Source of the DNA: Candidatus Poribacteria bacterium
GTDB taxonomy: Bacteria > Poribacteria > WGA-4E > PCPOR2b
Direction of reading: 5' to 3'
Assembly (NCBI GenBank): GCA_022826645.1
Contig: JAJDUM010000109.1
Coordinates: 1 to 36,665, forward strand
DNA: 36,665 nucleotides
In this document: in pieces, positions 1-8,377 of the stretch
How the letters are laid out: each line of letters opens with the position of its first letter
Numbering within the stretch: position 1 is the stretch's first letter
Notes under the pieces: generated by a model
Told to the model about the DNA's origin: nothing
The model's input: the letters and a program-made list of their open reading frames with translations, nothing else
Databases searched by the model: none
Made by a program: the position numbers and the translations under genes

Positions 1-24
1 ACAAATGGTCTAATCACCCAACGT

Positions 25-282
25 TTACCACGCGCTATTCATGCCGTTACTGCCGCTGGGTTTGAGATTAAGGTTGTTTTGTTTCTCATTGCTACCATGA
101 TTACACTCATCATTAAATAAAACACTAGCAACTTGCGTTAAGAAGTAACGTGTGAACTGTTCAAAATGCGGATTAAATGCCCATCCTGCTTGGTTCCCCT
201 GTGTGATAACGTCAACCAATTCCTGCCACTCTGAATGATCGGGGGTCATCTCTTCGATGGAGAAATGCGGTACTTTGTGCAT
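25..282 (-). CDS. Small hypothetical protein (85 aa)
   Basis: I do not recognise this protein. It is soluble-looking, with an acidic N-terminal half (SIEEMTPDHSEWQELVDVI) and an Asn/Ser-rich C-terminal end. It starts with ATG 84 bp beyond the stop of the M19-like gene on the same strand, so it could be the last gene of that operon. Only a weak purine-rich stretch (GAGAG) lies upstream of the start. It could also be a spurious ORF or the remnant of a longer gene. Confidence 0.35.
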   Translation of the reverse strand: MHKVPHFSIEEMTPDHSEWQELVDVITQGNQAGWAFNPHFEQFTRYFLTQVASVLFNDECNHGSNEKQNNLNLKPSGSNGMNSAW

Positions 283-366
283 CCGTTGGTTACTCTCATT
301 CGGTTTGTCAGATAGCGGGTTCGTTTATGCCATTCCGGGATGCCGATCAATTTTGAAAAAGCTTCC

Positions 367-1470
367 TCACGCCGGCAACGCTTGCTCATAAAATCGCTGC
401 CAATTGCGATACATTACATTGGCGATGTCTTCCTCGGCATAACCTCGGTTGTCAAGAATATCTGCAATTTTCTGATAATCCGCCACTGTATCGATTTCGT
501 ACGGGGCGCCGTCGTTGCCCCCCTGACCGTCCGTATCCCCACCGATGGCGGCGTGCTGCGAGTTGCCCGCCAACTGGCAGACGTGGTCCATGTGATTCAC
601 CAAATGTTCTAGGGTAACTGCCTCTCTCGGGAAAACGCTGCGACGTGGCGGAATATTGCCGCCCCAATCGATTCCGCTTTCTGCGTAAATCATCCACGTA
701 TCCATCGACGCACCGATAATACCACCGCGTTCAAGGAGGGCGTTGAGCTGTTCATCGGAAAACTGTCGCTCGCCGGGTGCCAACGCACGGCAGTTCTGGT
801 GACTCGCCATCACCGGTCCGGAGAATAGATCCAATGCCTGCCAAAACGCTTCATCCGCGGTGTGGGTAAGATCAAGAGCCATACCTAACCCATCCATCTC
901 GCGCAGCAGCGGTTTGGCCGGAGGCAATAGCCCACCGGGTCTGCCCGTTCCGTGGGAATAGGTGCTGATGCCGTAATGCGCTAAGTTAATTGTGCGCAGT
1001 CCGCTCTCCCACCATTCGTGAACATGTCGGGGCCAAAGGATGGGATCCGCTCCCTCCATGCCGAGAACCATGCCAACCGGCAGATCATCATAGCTGGTAG
1101 CTTCTGACCACATTTGCATATGCTCGCTGAGATCTTTGCGGGTCCTCAAGATCCGTGCTTCGCCTTGAACTTCCAAGATCCGATAGTAGGCAAGGTGGGC
1201 TTGTGCCGCGGCGTAGGCAGTGTCACCGCTCCTGTAGCCCCAGATAGGACTGTTCTCCCGTTGAATCCGTCCCGTTATTTTAACCAACGCCGCCGCAACT
1301 TTTCCCTTCCGCATCTCCGGAAGCGAAGCCATCGTTCTGTCAGCGGGCCACCGATCCGCCTCCCGCGATCCCTCTTGAACCGCCCGAACCTCTTCAATCG
1401 ACACGGTCAGATCCCGATTCAGGTCAATCGCGCCATACGCCATCGGATAGTCCCCGTCAAAAATTAACAT
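367..1470 (-). CDS. M19 (membrane/renal dipeptidase-like) family protein with altered metal site
   Basis: This 367-residue protein matches the Zn-dependent dipeptidase family M19 in length and motif order. Visible motifs are GMEGAD (the bridging Glu of the di-zinc site), DLTH (His), SHQNCRAL (His, plus the substrate-side Arg region) and IGGDTDG (the late Asp). Family members normally begin with DGHxD, whose His and Asp bind the first zinc. Here the same place reads FDGDYPM at residues 4-10, so both ligands are absent, although the following NRDLT is present. The ATG start is fixed by GGAGG six bases upstream, so a longer N-terminus is unlikely. It may be a paralogue with a mononuclear site, or an inactive one. 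It probably shares an operon with the upstream PhyH-like gene (105 bp gap). Confidence 0.82.
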   Translation of the reverse strand: MLIFDGDYPMAYGAIDLNRDLTVSIEEVRAVQEGSREADRWPADRTMASLPEMRKGKVAAALVKITGRIQRENSPIWGYRSGDTAYAAAQAHLAYYRILEVQGEARILRTRKDLSEHMQMWSEATSYDDLPVGMVLGMEGADPILWPRHVHEWWESGLRTINLAHYGISTYSHGTGRPGGLLPPAKPLLREMDGLGMALDLTHTADEAFWQALDLFSGPVMASHQNCRALAPGERQFSDEQLNALLERGGIIGASMDTWMIYAESGIDWGGNIPPRRSVFPREAVTLEHLVNHMDHVCQLAGNSQHAAIGGDTDGQGGNDGAPYEIDTVADYQKIADILDNRGYAEEDIANVMYRNWQRFYEQALPA

Positions 1471-1575
1471 GATTTACCTCCGTCTTTCATCGTAAGCTAC
1501 AGTAAAATGAATGAGGTCATCTTGAATATTGGAAGCAACCTACACACTCAGAAGCCGAGTTTTGTTGAGGTCGAA

Positions 1576-2301
1576 TCAGTCACGCAGCTGATATGCGATA
1601 GCATAGGCACATTTGTGGACCCCAGAATTGTTTGGTTCGGAACGGTGCCACGTGTAATTGGTAAAAAACGCCGCATCACCCGGTGACATCGGTAACAGCA
1701 CCTCCCCGGAAAAATCGATCTCCGCTATCGGAATGCGCCACCGCTTGAACGCCTCGCCGCTTCGGGCGTTGTGATAGCTCGGTTCATCGTAGTAGCCCTC
1801 GTGATCAATCAACGTCCACGACCCCTGTGTGCCGGGCATGATTGCCAAAGCGCACCCATCTACTCCCACTTCATCAAGCGCGATCCATGAATTGCACCCC
1901 TGCTCAGGCGCCAAATGCCAATAGAACGAATCTTGGTGGAAGAACGATTGACCACTGATGGCGCGGTGCTTGATCAACGCCTGATCGGTGAAACGTTTTA
2001 CGGGACCGCCGAGCAGCTGTTCCATCACATTCTGCAAGTTTGGATGATCGGCTATCGCCTCGAAAACCTCTTCCTGCACCGCGGGACGCTGCACACCAAT
2101 CGGAAGGAAACCATCATCGTTATTTCGGAATTTCGATGGATCAAGCACCTGAAAATGGGTGTCGGGCCAATCGTGATTTCCAGCTAACAGATCCATAAGA
2201 CGGCTACGCACACGAGAACCCTCTTCGGGTGAAATCAATCCACGCACAACGGTATATCCTTTGGTTCTATATTGCGCCAGTTGTTCTTCAGTCAGTTGCA
2301 T
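1576..2301 (-). CDS. Phytanoyl-CoA dioxygenase (PhyH) family Fe(II)/2-oxoglutarate oxygenase
   Basis: This is a probable non-haem iron oxygenase of about 241 residues. The facial triad is visible: HQD in SFFHQDSFYWH, and the distal His in NYTWHRSEPNNSG. The N-terminal LTEEQLAQYRTKGYTVVRGLIS is typical of the family. I chose the ATG at 2301 because GGGAG lies seven bases upstream; an in-frame ATG at 2349 would add 16 residues with no Shine-Dalgarno sequence. The Arg that usually salt-bridges 2-oxoglutarate near the C-terminus appears to be replaced by His-Lys (GVHKCAYAIAYQL). The substrate cannot be predicted; this family is expanded in several environmental lineages and acts on many small molecules. 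It follows the GNAT gene by 53 bp. Confidence 0.85.
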   Translation of the reverse strand: MQLTEEQLAQYRTKGYTVVRGLISPEEGSRVRSRLMDLLAGNHDWPDTHFQVLDPSKFRNNDDGFLPIGVQRPAVQEEVFEAIADHPNLQNVMEQLLGGPVKRFTDQALIKHRAISGQSFFHQDSFYWHLAPEQGCNSWIALDEVGVDGCALAIMPGTQGSWTLIDHEGYYDEPSYHNARSGEAFKRWRIPIAEIDFSGEVLLPMSPGDAAFFTNYTWHRSEPNNSGVHKCAYAIAYQLRD

Positions 2302-2354
2302 GCTGTTTCTCCCAATCATACCGGTCGGAATTAGTCCCAACTCTTTCACGCTTC

Positions 2355-2921
2355 TTACGCATCATCTCTTATCTTCGCAAATACGAGCGTATCCCGCAAT
2401 TCCCCCGATGTTGAAAGCGTATTATTTCGCAATGTACCTTCGAGTTTGAAGCCAAGCCTGTCGGGGACACGCCGGCTCTTGACGTTTTTCGAGTCACAAC
2501 GAATTTCCACCCGTTTCGCTCCAAGGGTCCCAAACGCGAACCTTGCGATCGCCTTCGTTGACTCACTGATATACCCTTGCCCCTGAAAACGCTTCCGACA
2601 CCAATAACCGATCTCGAATTTAGGAATATCCCAGTCTATCCGGTGTAATCCGCTGCCCCCTACCAGTGTATTTGTACCCTTGAGAAATAGAAGCATCACC
2701 AGATCTTCCCGCGCTAAAAATTCGCACTGCGCACGGCGGACATAGGTCTCCGATTCCTCCAACGTGGGCATCTGACGCGCCCACGGCATCCACGGCTTGA
2801 GGTCATCGAACGTTTCTTGAACAGCAGCGTTCATTTCGGTGCCATCGCCCGGACGAGGGGAGCGAATGGTCAATCGATCTGACTCAAATGACTCTGGGAC
2901 ATCCAGCAGTAGCGTCTCCAT
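2355..2921 (-). CDS. GNAT N-acetyltransferase, RimJ/RimL type
   Basis: The protein has 188 residues, the usual size for the family. It opens with the RimJ/RimL hallmark ESDRLTIRSPRPGDG, continues with EIGYWCRKRFQGQGYISEST (the acetyl-CoA pyrophosphate loop, Q/R-x-x-G-x-G/A type) and ends with CDSKNVKSRRVPDRLGFKLEGTLRN, which matches the N-x-x-S-x-x-x-x-x-x-x-G-F-x-x-E-G signature. It should acetylate an amino group from acetyl-CoA; the target could be a protein N-terminus or a small amine. GGAGG lies seven bases before the ATG. It is the first gene of the presumed minus-strand operon. Confidence 0.88.
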   Translation of the reverse strand: METLLLDVPESFESDRLTIRSPRPGDGTEMNAAVQETFDDLKPWMPWARQMPTLEESETYVRRAQCEFLAREDLVMLLFLKGTNTLVGGSGLHRIDWDIPKFEIGYWCRKRFQGQGYISESTKAIARFAFGTLGAKRVEIRCDSKNVKSRRVPDRLGFKLEGTLRNNTLSTSGELRDTLVFAKIRDDA

Positions 2922-2959
2922 CAGGTATCCTCCGTTCAGTTCGAATCCTAATCAAAACG

Positions 2960-3090
2960 GCTATCATATATGCATGAAGATTAATTTATGAATTGGGTAA
3001 TTTTCTATCGACCCCAGCGCGGTTGCAAACCGCGCCTACCGGGTCTGGGGGAAATATAGAGTTACCGAATTATTTTCTGAAACCTCATCA
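2960..3090. repeat. Nested inverted-repeat element (REP/MITE-like)
   Basis: The intergenic region 2922-3242 holds three nested dyads. The core is GCGCGGTT/AACCGCGC (3017-3024 and 3028-3035). Around it are CCCCAG (3012-3017) and CTGGGG (3045-3050), and outside these an AATTGGGTAA/TTACCGAATT pair and TCATATAT/ATATATGA. It lies between two divergent genes and codes for nothing. It looks like a non-autonomous dispersed repeat; other copies would have to be found elsewhere in the genome. Confidence 0.55.
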
Positions 3091-3146
3091 ATATATGAAC
3101 CACAGTATAGCAGATTGCGAAGGGTTACGCCACATCAAAAAATGTG

Positions 3147-3175
3147 TTGACATCAACCTAGAATCGGTATAAATT
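3147..3175 (+). promoter_or_regulatory. Candidate sigma70 promoter of the Gfo/Idh/MocA gene
   Basis: A perfect -35 box TTGACA (3147-3152) is followed by TATAAA at 15-bp spacing (3168-3173), or TAAATT at 17-bp spacing (3170-3175). It is about 70 bp upstream of the start codon. Confidence 0.55.
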
Positions 3176-3242
3176 ATTGAGGATAGATAATCAGTTAGGC
3201 ATATTGCAAACAAAAATAAAATAGAAATATTCGGAGGCAAAA

Positions 3243-4283
3243 ATGAGCGATATGAATGTTGGTATTGTTGGACTGGGCTGGGTTGCTGGCGCCCACATTG
3301 AGACCTTTAAGACAGTTCAAGGCGGAAATGTCACAGCAATCTGTTCTCGACGTGAACATGACGAAGCGGCATTGGAGGCGGAATTTGGCACACCGCTGAA
3401 AGCCTATACGGACTATGAGGCGATGATAGCGAATCCAGACATACACATCGTGGACATCTGTACCCCACACCCATTTCACGCGGATCAGGCTGTCGCCGCT
3501 GCGGAAGCGGGGAAACACCTAATCATCGAAAAGCCGATCTGTCTGACCTATGAGGATGCCAAAAGGATCCGTGATGCAGTACGGAAAGCTGGCGTGGGGG
3601 TATGTGTCTGCTTCGAGTGCCGTTACAGCGCACACTTCACAATGATTCGCTCGATTCTTGATGAGGGCTTGCTCGGTGATTTACACTACAGCGAGGTGGA
3701 CTATTACCACGGCATCGGTCCTTGGTATGGTCAATACGGTTGGAATATCAAAAAAGACTTCGCTGGCAGTAGCCTATTGACGGCGGGTTGCCACGCGCTT
3801 GATGCCCTGCTCTTCTTCATGGACGAGAAGGTTGAAGAGGTCACCAGCTACCACACGCAATCGACGGGGAAGGATTTCGTCCCGTACGAATATGAGACAA
3901 CCAGCGTGACGATTCTCAAGTTTGAGGGTGGGAACAAAATTGCGAAGGTCACTTCCTGTGTGGATTGCCTCCAGCCCTACTACTTCCATATCCATCTGGT
4001 TGGTAGCGAAGGCAGTCTGTTGGACAACCGGATCTACTCTGCAAAATTGAAGGGAATGGATAAGAGCAAGTGGAGCACACTTGAGACTTCTCTCATCGAT
4101 TCGGGGGACGTGAGCGACCATCCGTATGAACCCCAGTTCCAAGCGTTTATTGACAGCATCGGCACAGGTGAACCGATGCCCTTGACCGATCTCGACACCG
4201 CGTTTGAATCGCATCGCGTTGTTTTCGCCGCAGATCGCTCAGCAGCGGAAGGTCGCCCCGTCAAACTATCTGAATTCGATTGA
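3243..4283 (+). CDS. Gfo/Idh/MocA family NAD(P)-dependent oxidoreductase
   Basis: This 346-residue protein has an N-terminal Rossmann fold (VGIVGLGWVAGAH, residues 6-18), the family marker EKP at 96-98, and the C-terminal alpha/beta domain with GCHALDALLFF near residue 183, where the catalytic-region His sits. Such enzymes oxidise or reduce sugars, inositols or sugar-acid derivatives with NAD(P). The exact substrate cannot be told. CGGAGG five bases before the ATG supports the start. A DgoD-like gene further along the window fits a general theme of carbohydrate scavenging. Confidence 0.92.
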   Translation: MSDMNVGIVGLGWVAGAHIETFKTVQGGNVTAICSRREHDEAALEAEFGTPLKAYTDYEAMIANPDIHIVDICTPHPFHADQAVAAAEAGKHLIIEKPICLTYEDAKRIRDAVRKAGVGVCVCFECRYSAHFTMIRSILDEGLLGDLHYSEVDYYHGIGPWYGQYGWNIKKDFAGSSLLTAGCHALDALLFFMDEKVEEVTSYHTQSTGKDFVPYEYETTSVTILKFEGGNKIAKVTSCVDCLQPYYFHIHLVGSEGSLLDNRIYSAKLKGMDKSKWSTLETSLIDSGDVSDHPYEPQFQAFIDSIGTGEPMPLTDLDTAFESHRVVFAADRSAAEGRPVKLSEFD

Positions 4284-4295
4284 CAGGGAGTTTTC

Positions 4296-4964
4296 ATGTT
4301 TATTCGATATCTGGTTCTTGGTTTATTTTTAGCAGCGTCGGTCAGTGGTTGGGCGGCTGAGGGCGATTTTCAACTCAAGCCGCTGCAACCGAAACGACCA
4401 ACCTCCACAGCCCCTACCTGAAGCGGGTGACCCGGCGAAGGGGCACCGCTTCGGGGGAGCGGCATTCAAGCGAAATGGGCGGTATCTTTGCGTTATGTGA
4501 ATACGGAGAAGGAACGCCCACGCTGGCGTACGACACTGAATCATCGATTGATAGACAGACTGCAAGTCGGTGTCGAGTATAATCTAGCAGTTTCGGAGAT
4601 AGTGCCGCTTTTTAGCCTATTCCTGTTTACAGAAACGGATATCCGCCCTGGACTATTTCTCGGCACAAGCTCGGATCGCATCGGTTCTCCTGCAGGGGAA
4701 CAAGCCTACTTCTTAACTGCTACCAAACGCCTGCCATACGTGCCACTCTCAGTGTATGGGACCGTGAACTATTCGGAGTGGGATGACGAACTTAACTTTC
4801 CCTTTGGAGCCAGTGTTGACTTTGGCAAAGGGTTTTCCGTGCGCGGGATGTTTGATGGAAAAGAGCCCCATCTGATGTTCAACTATTTCTACAAACAGCA
4901 CGGTGTCAGTTTGATGTACGTCTGGTTCGAAACATTTGGATTCGCAATGTCCACAGGATTTTAA
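4296..4964 (+). pseudogene. Broken secreted/outer-membrane-like protein gene
   Basis: Twelve bases after the oxidoreductase an ATG opens a clear signal peptide (MFIRYLVLGLFLAASVSGWA, then AEGDF), but the frame meets TGA at 4419 and again at 4428. The same frame then stays open to 4964 and encodes a segment of alternating aromatic and polar residues, including YVPLSVYGTVNY and FGASVDFGKGFSVRG, that resembles beta-barrel strands. About 50 bases between the two parts look out of frame, so paired frameshifts, a small deletion or an assembly error are the simplest explanations. The downstream part alone could be translated from an ATG at 4488, but it would lack a signal. Read as two pieces of one former gene in the oxidoreductase operon. 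Confidence 0.5.
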
Positions 4965-4998
4965 CCCGATTTATTTGCAGCGATTCGAGAGTGAGCAA

Positions 4999-5031
4999 TA
5001 AAAAAAGGCGAATGGACAAAACCATTCGCCT
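4999..5031 (-). terminator. Rho-independent terminator of ECF1
   Basis: On the minus strand the stem AGGCGAATGG/CCATTCGCCT (5022-5031 and 5006-5015) is followed by a run of T. It lies 38 bp after the ECF1 stop. It is one of six identical stems, one after each ECF gene. Confidence 0.92.
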
Positions 5032-5068
5032 AATGTAATTCTCTGATAGTAGCGGATAAAGATGTGAG

Positions 5069-6511
5069 TTAGGGTGCGTGAGCATATTCATAAATTAGCC
5101 ACGCGCCATTCTCCTTTCGCATTTTAAGGAAAGTGTCTGTTGGGCTTGGTGGTGATGAAAAATTTATCTCCACATCCGGTATCTCTGGTATCTCCAGTGC
5201 TGGCTTTCTCAATTGGAAGTGAAATTCATCGCCGACATATCCGCTGCTCACAACCTCGGTCCGACTATACATTTTACGGGTCGGCTCAAACAGTTGCTGT
5301 TCTAATTGCCGCGTAGCCGCCTCAGCCCTCTCCTCGACAACCTCATCCGGCATTTCTGTCTCATTTCGTACCCTTCCAATCTCTATCTTTGAAGGAGTTT
5401 CTCCAGGGGCACTTTCTTCAAACTGTTCTTTGACAATTTCTGTCACTAGCGAACGCATCGCATCAGCGTCTGAATTCTTAAGTGCCTCCACGTAAGCATA
5501 CATCACATCTTCAGCGGACTGTCCCGTGTTGTCTAACAACGTAGATGTGTCGGCAGTGAGACTCTCCTCTGCGTCTGGATCGAATTCCACTTTTGTTGCG
5601 AATTGTGCTATATCCGTTTCATCAAGTTCAGCGAACAAATCGTCAATCAGTTCTTTCTCTTCAGCGGATTCTGTCGTAGCAATTTGTGGCTGGGTGTCCT
5701 TGCTTTCTGTATTTTGAGTAGAATCAGTTTGAGCAGCCAAGCCTTCAGTGTTATTTCGTGGACGTGCAGTACCATCCTCCCACGGCGACAGATACACGCG
5801 TTCTGCAACTGTGGGTGCATTCAACTGGCGTAGCCCAATGTAACCGATAAAAATAAGCCCAATTAGCACCGCCGCACCAACCGTTATTTTAGGCACCGTT
5901 CCAACTTTCATGACAGTTAGACCTCCTGAGTCAAGTTTTTTGAGTGTCACTGTAGGAGAAACGAAGATGCCTGTCAGAAGATAGCGCAGCTGTTTGGAGA
6001 GTTTCCGCTTGATACGGAAAAGCCGCAACGCAATTGCGTTGTATGACAGCCCATGCGTGCCAATCAATTCATCGTAACTCGCACCCTCCAGATAGAAGGC
6101 GCGGGCAATGTCCCTGTCTTTTTGCGGAAGCGTCTCCATTGTCCGCCGAATCAGTTCCCTCTGCTCTAACCGTGCCAATCGCTCATCAGGTGAATCCTCT
6201 GTGTGAAGTATCCCCTCACTCACTTCGTCGATGGATACAGTCTCACCCCGCTGTTTGCGGAGCCAGTTTCGTGCGCGATTGCGCGTAATCTCTGCCAACC
6301 AGCCCTTGAATTTGGTCGCATCCTCAAGCTGTCTTAACCCTTGATAGGCGTTGAGGAACGCGTCTTGCACTACTTCCTCGGCGTCATGGGGATTGTCCAC
6401 GATACCGATAGCAATGGTATAAACAAAGGCATGGTACGCCCGCATCAGATCAGCAAATGCCCCTTCATCTCCAGTTTGGGCGCGATAGATAAGCGTATTC
6501 TCCTTAGCCAT
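5069..6511 (-). CDS. ECF1: membrane-tethered ECF sigma factor with NTF2-like C-terminal domain
   Basis: The 480-residue protein is more than twice the length of a simple ECF sigma factor. Residues 7-88 are sigma region 2 (DAEEVVQDAFLNAYQGL, FKGWLAEITRNRARNWLRKQR). Residues 121-176 are region 4 (TLPQKDRDIARAFYLEGASYDEL and a helix-turn-helix ending LSKQLR). A single hydrophobic helix spans about 209-228 (ITVGAAVLIGLIFIGYIGL). Outside the membrane come the motif ERVYLSPWEDGTARPRNN (237-254), a low-complexity acidic linker containing ELDETDIAQF, and an NTF2/DUF4878-like domain from about 332 (AEDVMYAYVEA) to the end (FLKMRKENGAWLIYEY). It is the last gene of the array. GGGAGG lies before the ATG. 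With ECF5 and ECF6 it forms subtype I (MRAYHAFVYTI near the N-terminus). No anti-sigma gene is adjacent. Confidence 0.9.
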   Translation of the reverse strand: MAKENTLIYRAQTGDEGAFADLMRAYHAFVYTIAIGIVDNPHDAEEVVQDAFLNAYQGLRQLEDATKFKGWLAEITRNRARNWLRKQRGETVSIDEVSEGILHTEDSPDERLARLEQRELIRRTMETLPQKDRDIARAFYLEGASYDELIGTHGLSYNAIALRLFRIKRKLSKQLRYLLTGIFVSPTVTLKKLDSGGLTVMKVGTVPKITVGAAVLIGLIFIGYIGLRQLNAPTVAERVYLSPWEDGTARPRNNTEGLAAQTDSTQNTESKDTQPQIATTESAEEKELIDDLFAELDETDIAQFATKVEFDPDAEESLTADTSTLLDNTGQSAEDVMYAYVEALKNSDADAMRSLVTEIVKEQFEESAPGETPSKIEIGRVRNETEMPDEVVEERAEAATRQLEQQLFEPTRKMYSRTEVVSSGYVGDEFHFQLRKPALEIPEIPDVEINFSSPPSPTDTFLKMRKENGAWLIYEYAHAP

Positions 6512-6536
6512 GGCTCTCCATTCCTCCCTTACACCC

Positions 6537-6576
6537 TACCAAGACACAGTTCCGAGATTTTTTTTACCACTTTTTT
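6537..6576 (-). promoter_or_regulatory. Conserved leader block of ECF1
   Basis: A copy of the array-wide leader (minus-strand sense: AGTGnTAnAAAAAATCTC, then GGAACTGTGTCTT) sits about 25 bp before the start codon. Confidence 0.6.
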
Positions 6577-6588
6577 GCGTTGAAAGAT

Positions 6589-6618
6589 ATTTTATTCATT
6601 TTTTCGTAGAGCAACCAA
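6589..6618 (-). promoter_or_regulatory. Candidate promoter of ECF1
   Basis: Minus-strand TTGGTT (6613-6618), 18-bp spacer, TAAAAT (6589-6594). The -35 box lies directly behind the T-run of the ECF2 terminator. Confidence 0.4.
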
Positions 6619-6650
6619 TAAAAAAGGCGAATGGACTGAACCATTCGCCT
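6619..6650 (-). terminator. Rho-independent terminator of ECF2
   Basis: The stem is at 6641-6650 and 6625-6634 with the minus-strand T-run after it, 36 bp past the ECF2 stop. Confidence 0.92.
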
Positions 6651-6686
6651 CGTGAAGTTCTGAAAATAGGTTTGCGAGCTAGGGAT

Positions 6687-8066
6687 CTACCTACTCACAT
6701 GATCAAACAGAACGGCATAAATTCGCCACACCCCATTCTCTTTTTGCATCTTAACCTGTTGATATGAGATACAGGTAGCAATTGGCCTTACATGATCTGA
6801 AACACGCTGTAGCTCTGAATCCGGTATTCTCAATCGAAAGTGAAATTCATCACCGGCATATTCGCTGCTTACAAACGATGTCTGTTCGCGTAGTTCACGG
6901 AGTGTCTCAGCCAGCATTTGAAGCCTAGCTTCCACGGACTCATCCGGTGGTTCATCTGACATATTTGTGCTTTCCCCATCAGCAGAATTCTCCTGGATGC
7001 TACGCCTATACTGCTCTGTCTTTAACGAGTCCATCACCTTATAGTTAGAGTTCCGCCACGCCTCCAAGTAAGCATACATCACATCTTCAGCCGACTGATC
7101 TGCGCTTTCTGATGACTCAGATATGTCGGTAGCAAAGTCTAGTTCAAGTGCCGTTTCTATCGCGAACTGTGCCATATCCGTTTCGTCGGGTTGATCGAAG
7201 AAACCATCAATTCGCTCTGTTCCTGCTGTAGACGCAGCAGCAATTTGTGGCAGGTTATTCCGGCTTTCTATCCCTTGAGCGGCATCAACTGGGAATCCTT
7301 CGGCGTTGTTTCGTGGACGTACCGTTCCTTCCTCCCACGGCGACAGATACACACGCTCCTCAACTATAGGCGCATTCATCTGACGTATTACAATGAAACC
7401 GATGATAATCAGCGCAATCAACCCTATCGCTCCAACCGTCATTTTGGAGGTAGTTCCAACTTTCATGGCGGTTCGACTTCCCGAATAAAGTTTTTTCAGC
7501 GTCAGTCCGGGAGAGACGAACACACCAGTCAGAAGGTATCGCAACCGTTTGGAGAGTTGCCGTTTCGCACGCGACAGCCGAAACGAAATTGCTTTATCTG
7601 ATAGTCCATGCGTGCTGGTCAGTTCATTGTAGCTTGCACCTTCAAGGTAGAAGGCGCGAGCGATGTCCCTGTCCTTTTGCGGCAGCGTTTCTATTGTCCG
7701 GCGAATCAACTCCCTCTGTTCTAGTCGTATCAATTGTTCATCAGGTGAGTCTTGCGTTTGCAGTACCCCTTCGTCCACTTCGCCAAGAGATACAACTTCA
7801 CCCCTCTGTTTTCGGACCCATTCTCGTGCACAATTCCGCGCAATCTCTGCCAACCAGCTTTTGAACTTCGCTGCATCTTCAAGCTGCGCCAGTCCTCGAT
7901 AGGCGTTGAAGAAGGTATCTTGTACCACCTCTTCGACATCATGGGGATTGTCCACGATTCTTATAACAATCGTATAGACAAACGGGTAGTATTCCCGCAT
8001 TAGGTCGGCAAAAGCTCCTTCATCTCCAGCTTGGGCGCGATAAATGAGTGTATTGTCATTAGCCAC
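6687..8066 (-). CDS. ECF2: membrane-tethered ECF sigma factor with NTF2-like C-terminal domain
   Basis: A 459-residue paralogue of ECF1 with sigma region 2 (DVEEVVQDTFFNAYRGL), region 4 (ETLPQKDRDIARAFYLEGASYNEL), one transmembrane helix (MTVGAIGLIALIIIGFIVI), the outer motif ERVYLSPWEEGTVRPRNN, DQPDETDMAQF in the linker and a C-terminal NTF2-like domain (SAEDVMYAYLEAWRNSNYKVM to VKMQKENGVWRIYAV). It is a subtype II member (MREYYPFVYTIVI). The start is GTG at 8066, preceded by GGGAGAAGGA. It follows three propeller genes and has its own sigma70 promoter about 210 bp upstream. The leader between promoter and gene is split by a small inserted element. Confidence 0.9.
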   Translation of the reverse strand: MANDNTLIYRAQAGDEGAFADLMREYYPFVYTIVIRIVDNPHDVEEVVQDTFFNAYRGLAQLEDAAKFKSWLAEIARNCAREWVRKQRGEVVSLGEVDEGVLQTQDSPDEQLIRLEQRELIRRTIETLPQKDRDIARAFYLEGASYNELTSTHGLSDKAISFRLSRAKRQLSKRLRYLLTGVFVSPGLTLKKLYSGSRTAMKVGTTSKMTVGAIGLIALIIIGFIVIRQMNAPIVEERVYLSPWEEGTVRPRNNAEGFPVDAAQGIESRNNLPQIAAASTAGTERIDGFFDQPDETDMAQFAIETALELDFATDISESSESADQSAEDVMYAYLEAWRNSNYKVMDSLKTEQYRRSIQENSADGESTNMSDEPPDESVEARLQMLAETLRELREQTSFVSSEYAGDEFHFRLRIPDSELQRVSDHVRPIATCISYQQVKMQKENGVWRIYAVLFDHVSR

Positions 8067-8099
8067 GGATATTCCTTCTCCCTCAACATCTCATCAAGA

Positions 8100-8201
8100 C
8101 AGGACTTACGCAAATTCAACACGCGGCGCGATATTTTTTTATTTTTAACCCCCTAAATCCCCCTTATCAGGGGGACTTATGAACGCGCTGCGTAAGTCCT
8201 A
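8100..8201. mobile_element. MITE-like insertion in the ECF2 leader
   Basis: Perfect 12-bp terminal inverted repeats AGGACTTACGCA (8101-8112) and TGCGTAAGTCCT (8189-8200) enclose about 75 bp with no coding capacity, including the inner stretch CCCCCTAAATCCCCCTTATC. CAAGA flanks both sides (8095-8099 and 8202-8206) and is a likely target duplication. Removing the element restores a leader that matches those of ECF3 and ECF4, which shows that it is an insertion. Confidence 0.8.
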
Positions 8202-8236
8202 CAAGATACAGTTCTGAGATCTTTCTGGCACTTTAT
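8202..8236 (-). promoter_or_regulatory. Conserved leader block of ECF2, displaced
   Basis: This copy (CAAGATACAGTTCTGAGATC, then TTTCTGGCAC on the plus strand) is pushed about 100 bp away from the gene by the MITE-like insertion. Confidence 0.6.
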
Positions 8237-8271
8237 GTGAACATCTCATCAGATTGAGAGATTTGTTGAGC

Positions 8272-8300
8272 ATTATATCGACTCGTCCAATTCGCGTCAA
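8272..8300 (-). promoter_or_regulatory. Sigma70-type promoter of ECF2
   Basis: Minus-strand TTGACG (8295-8300), 17-bp spacer, TATAAT (8272-8277). The match is near perfect and is conserved at ECF3 and ECF4, including most of the spacer. Confidence 0.85.
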
Positions 8301-8377
8301 GCAAATTGCGGATTGCTACCTTTGCTGAATAGCTCAACAAAGGGAAACGGCAAATACCGTTTTCTCAAAAATGGTAG

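Noticed and set aside
4419..4430. TGA recoding (selenocysteine or read-through) in the broken secreted gene
   Set aside because: Two TGA codons within 12 bases, no catalytic context, and TGA ends the preceding gene.
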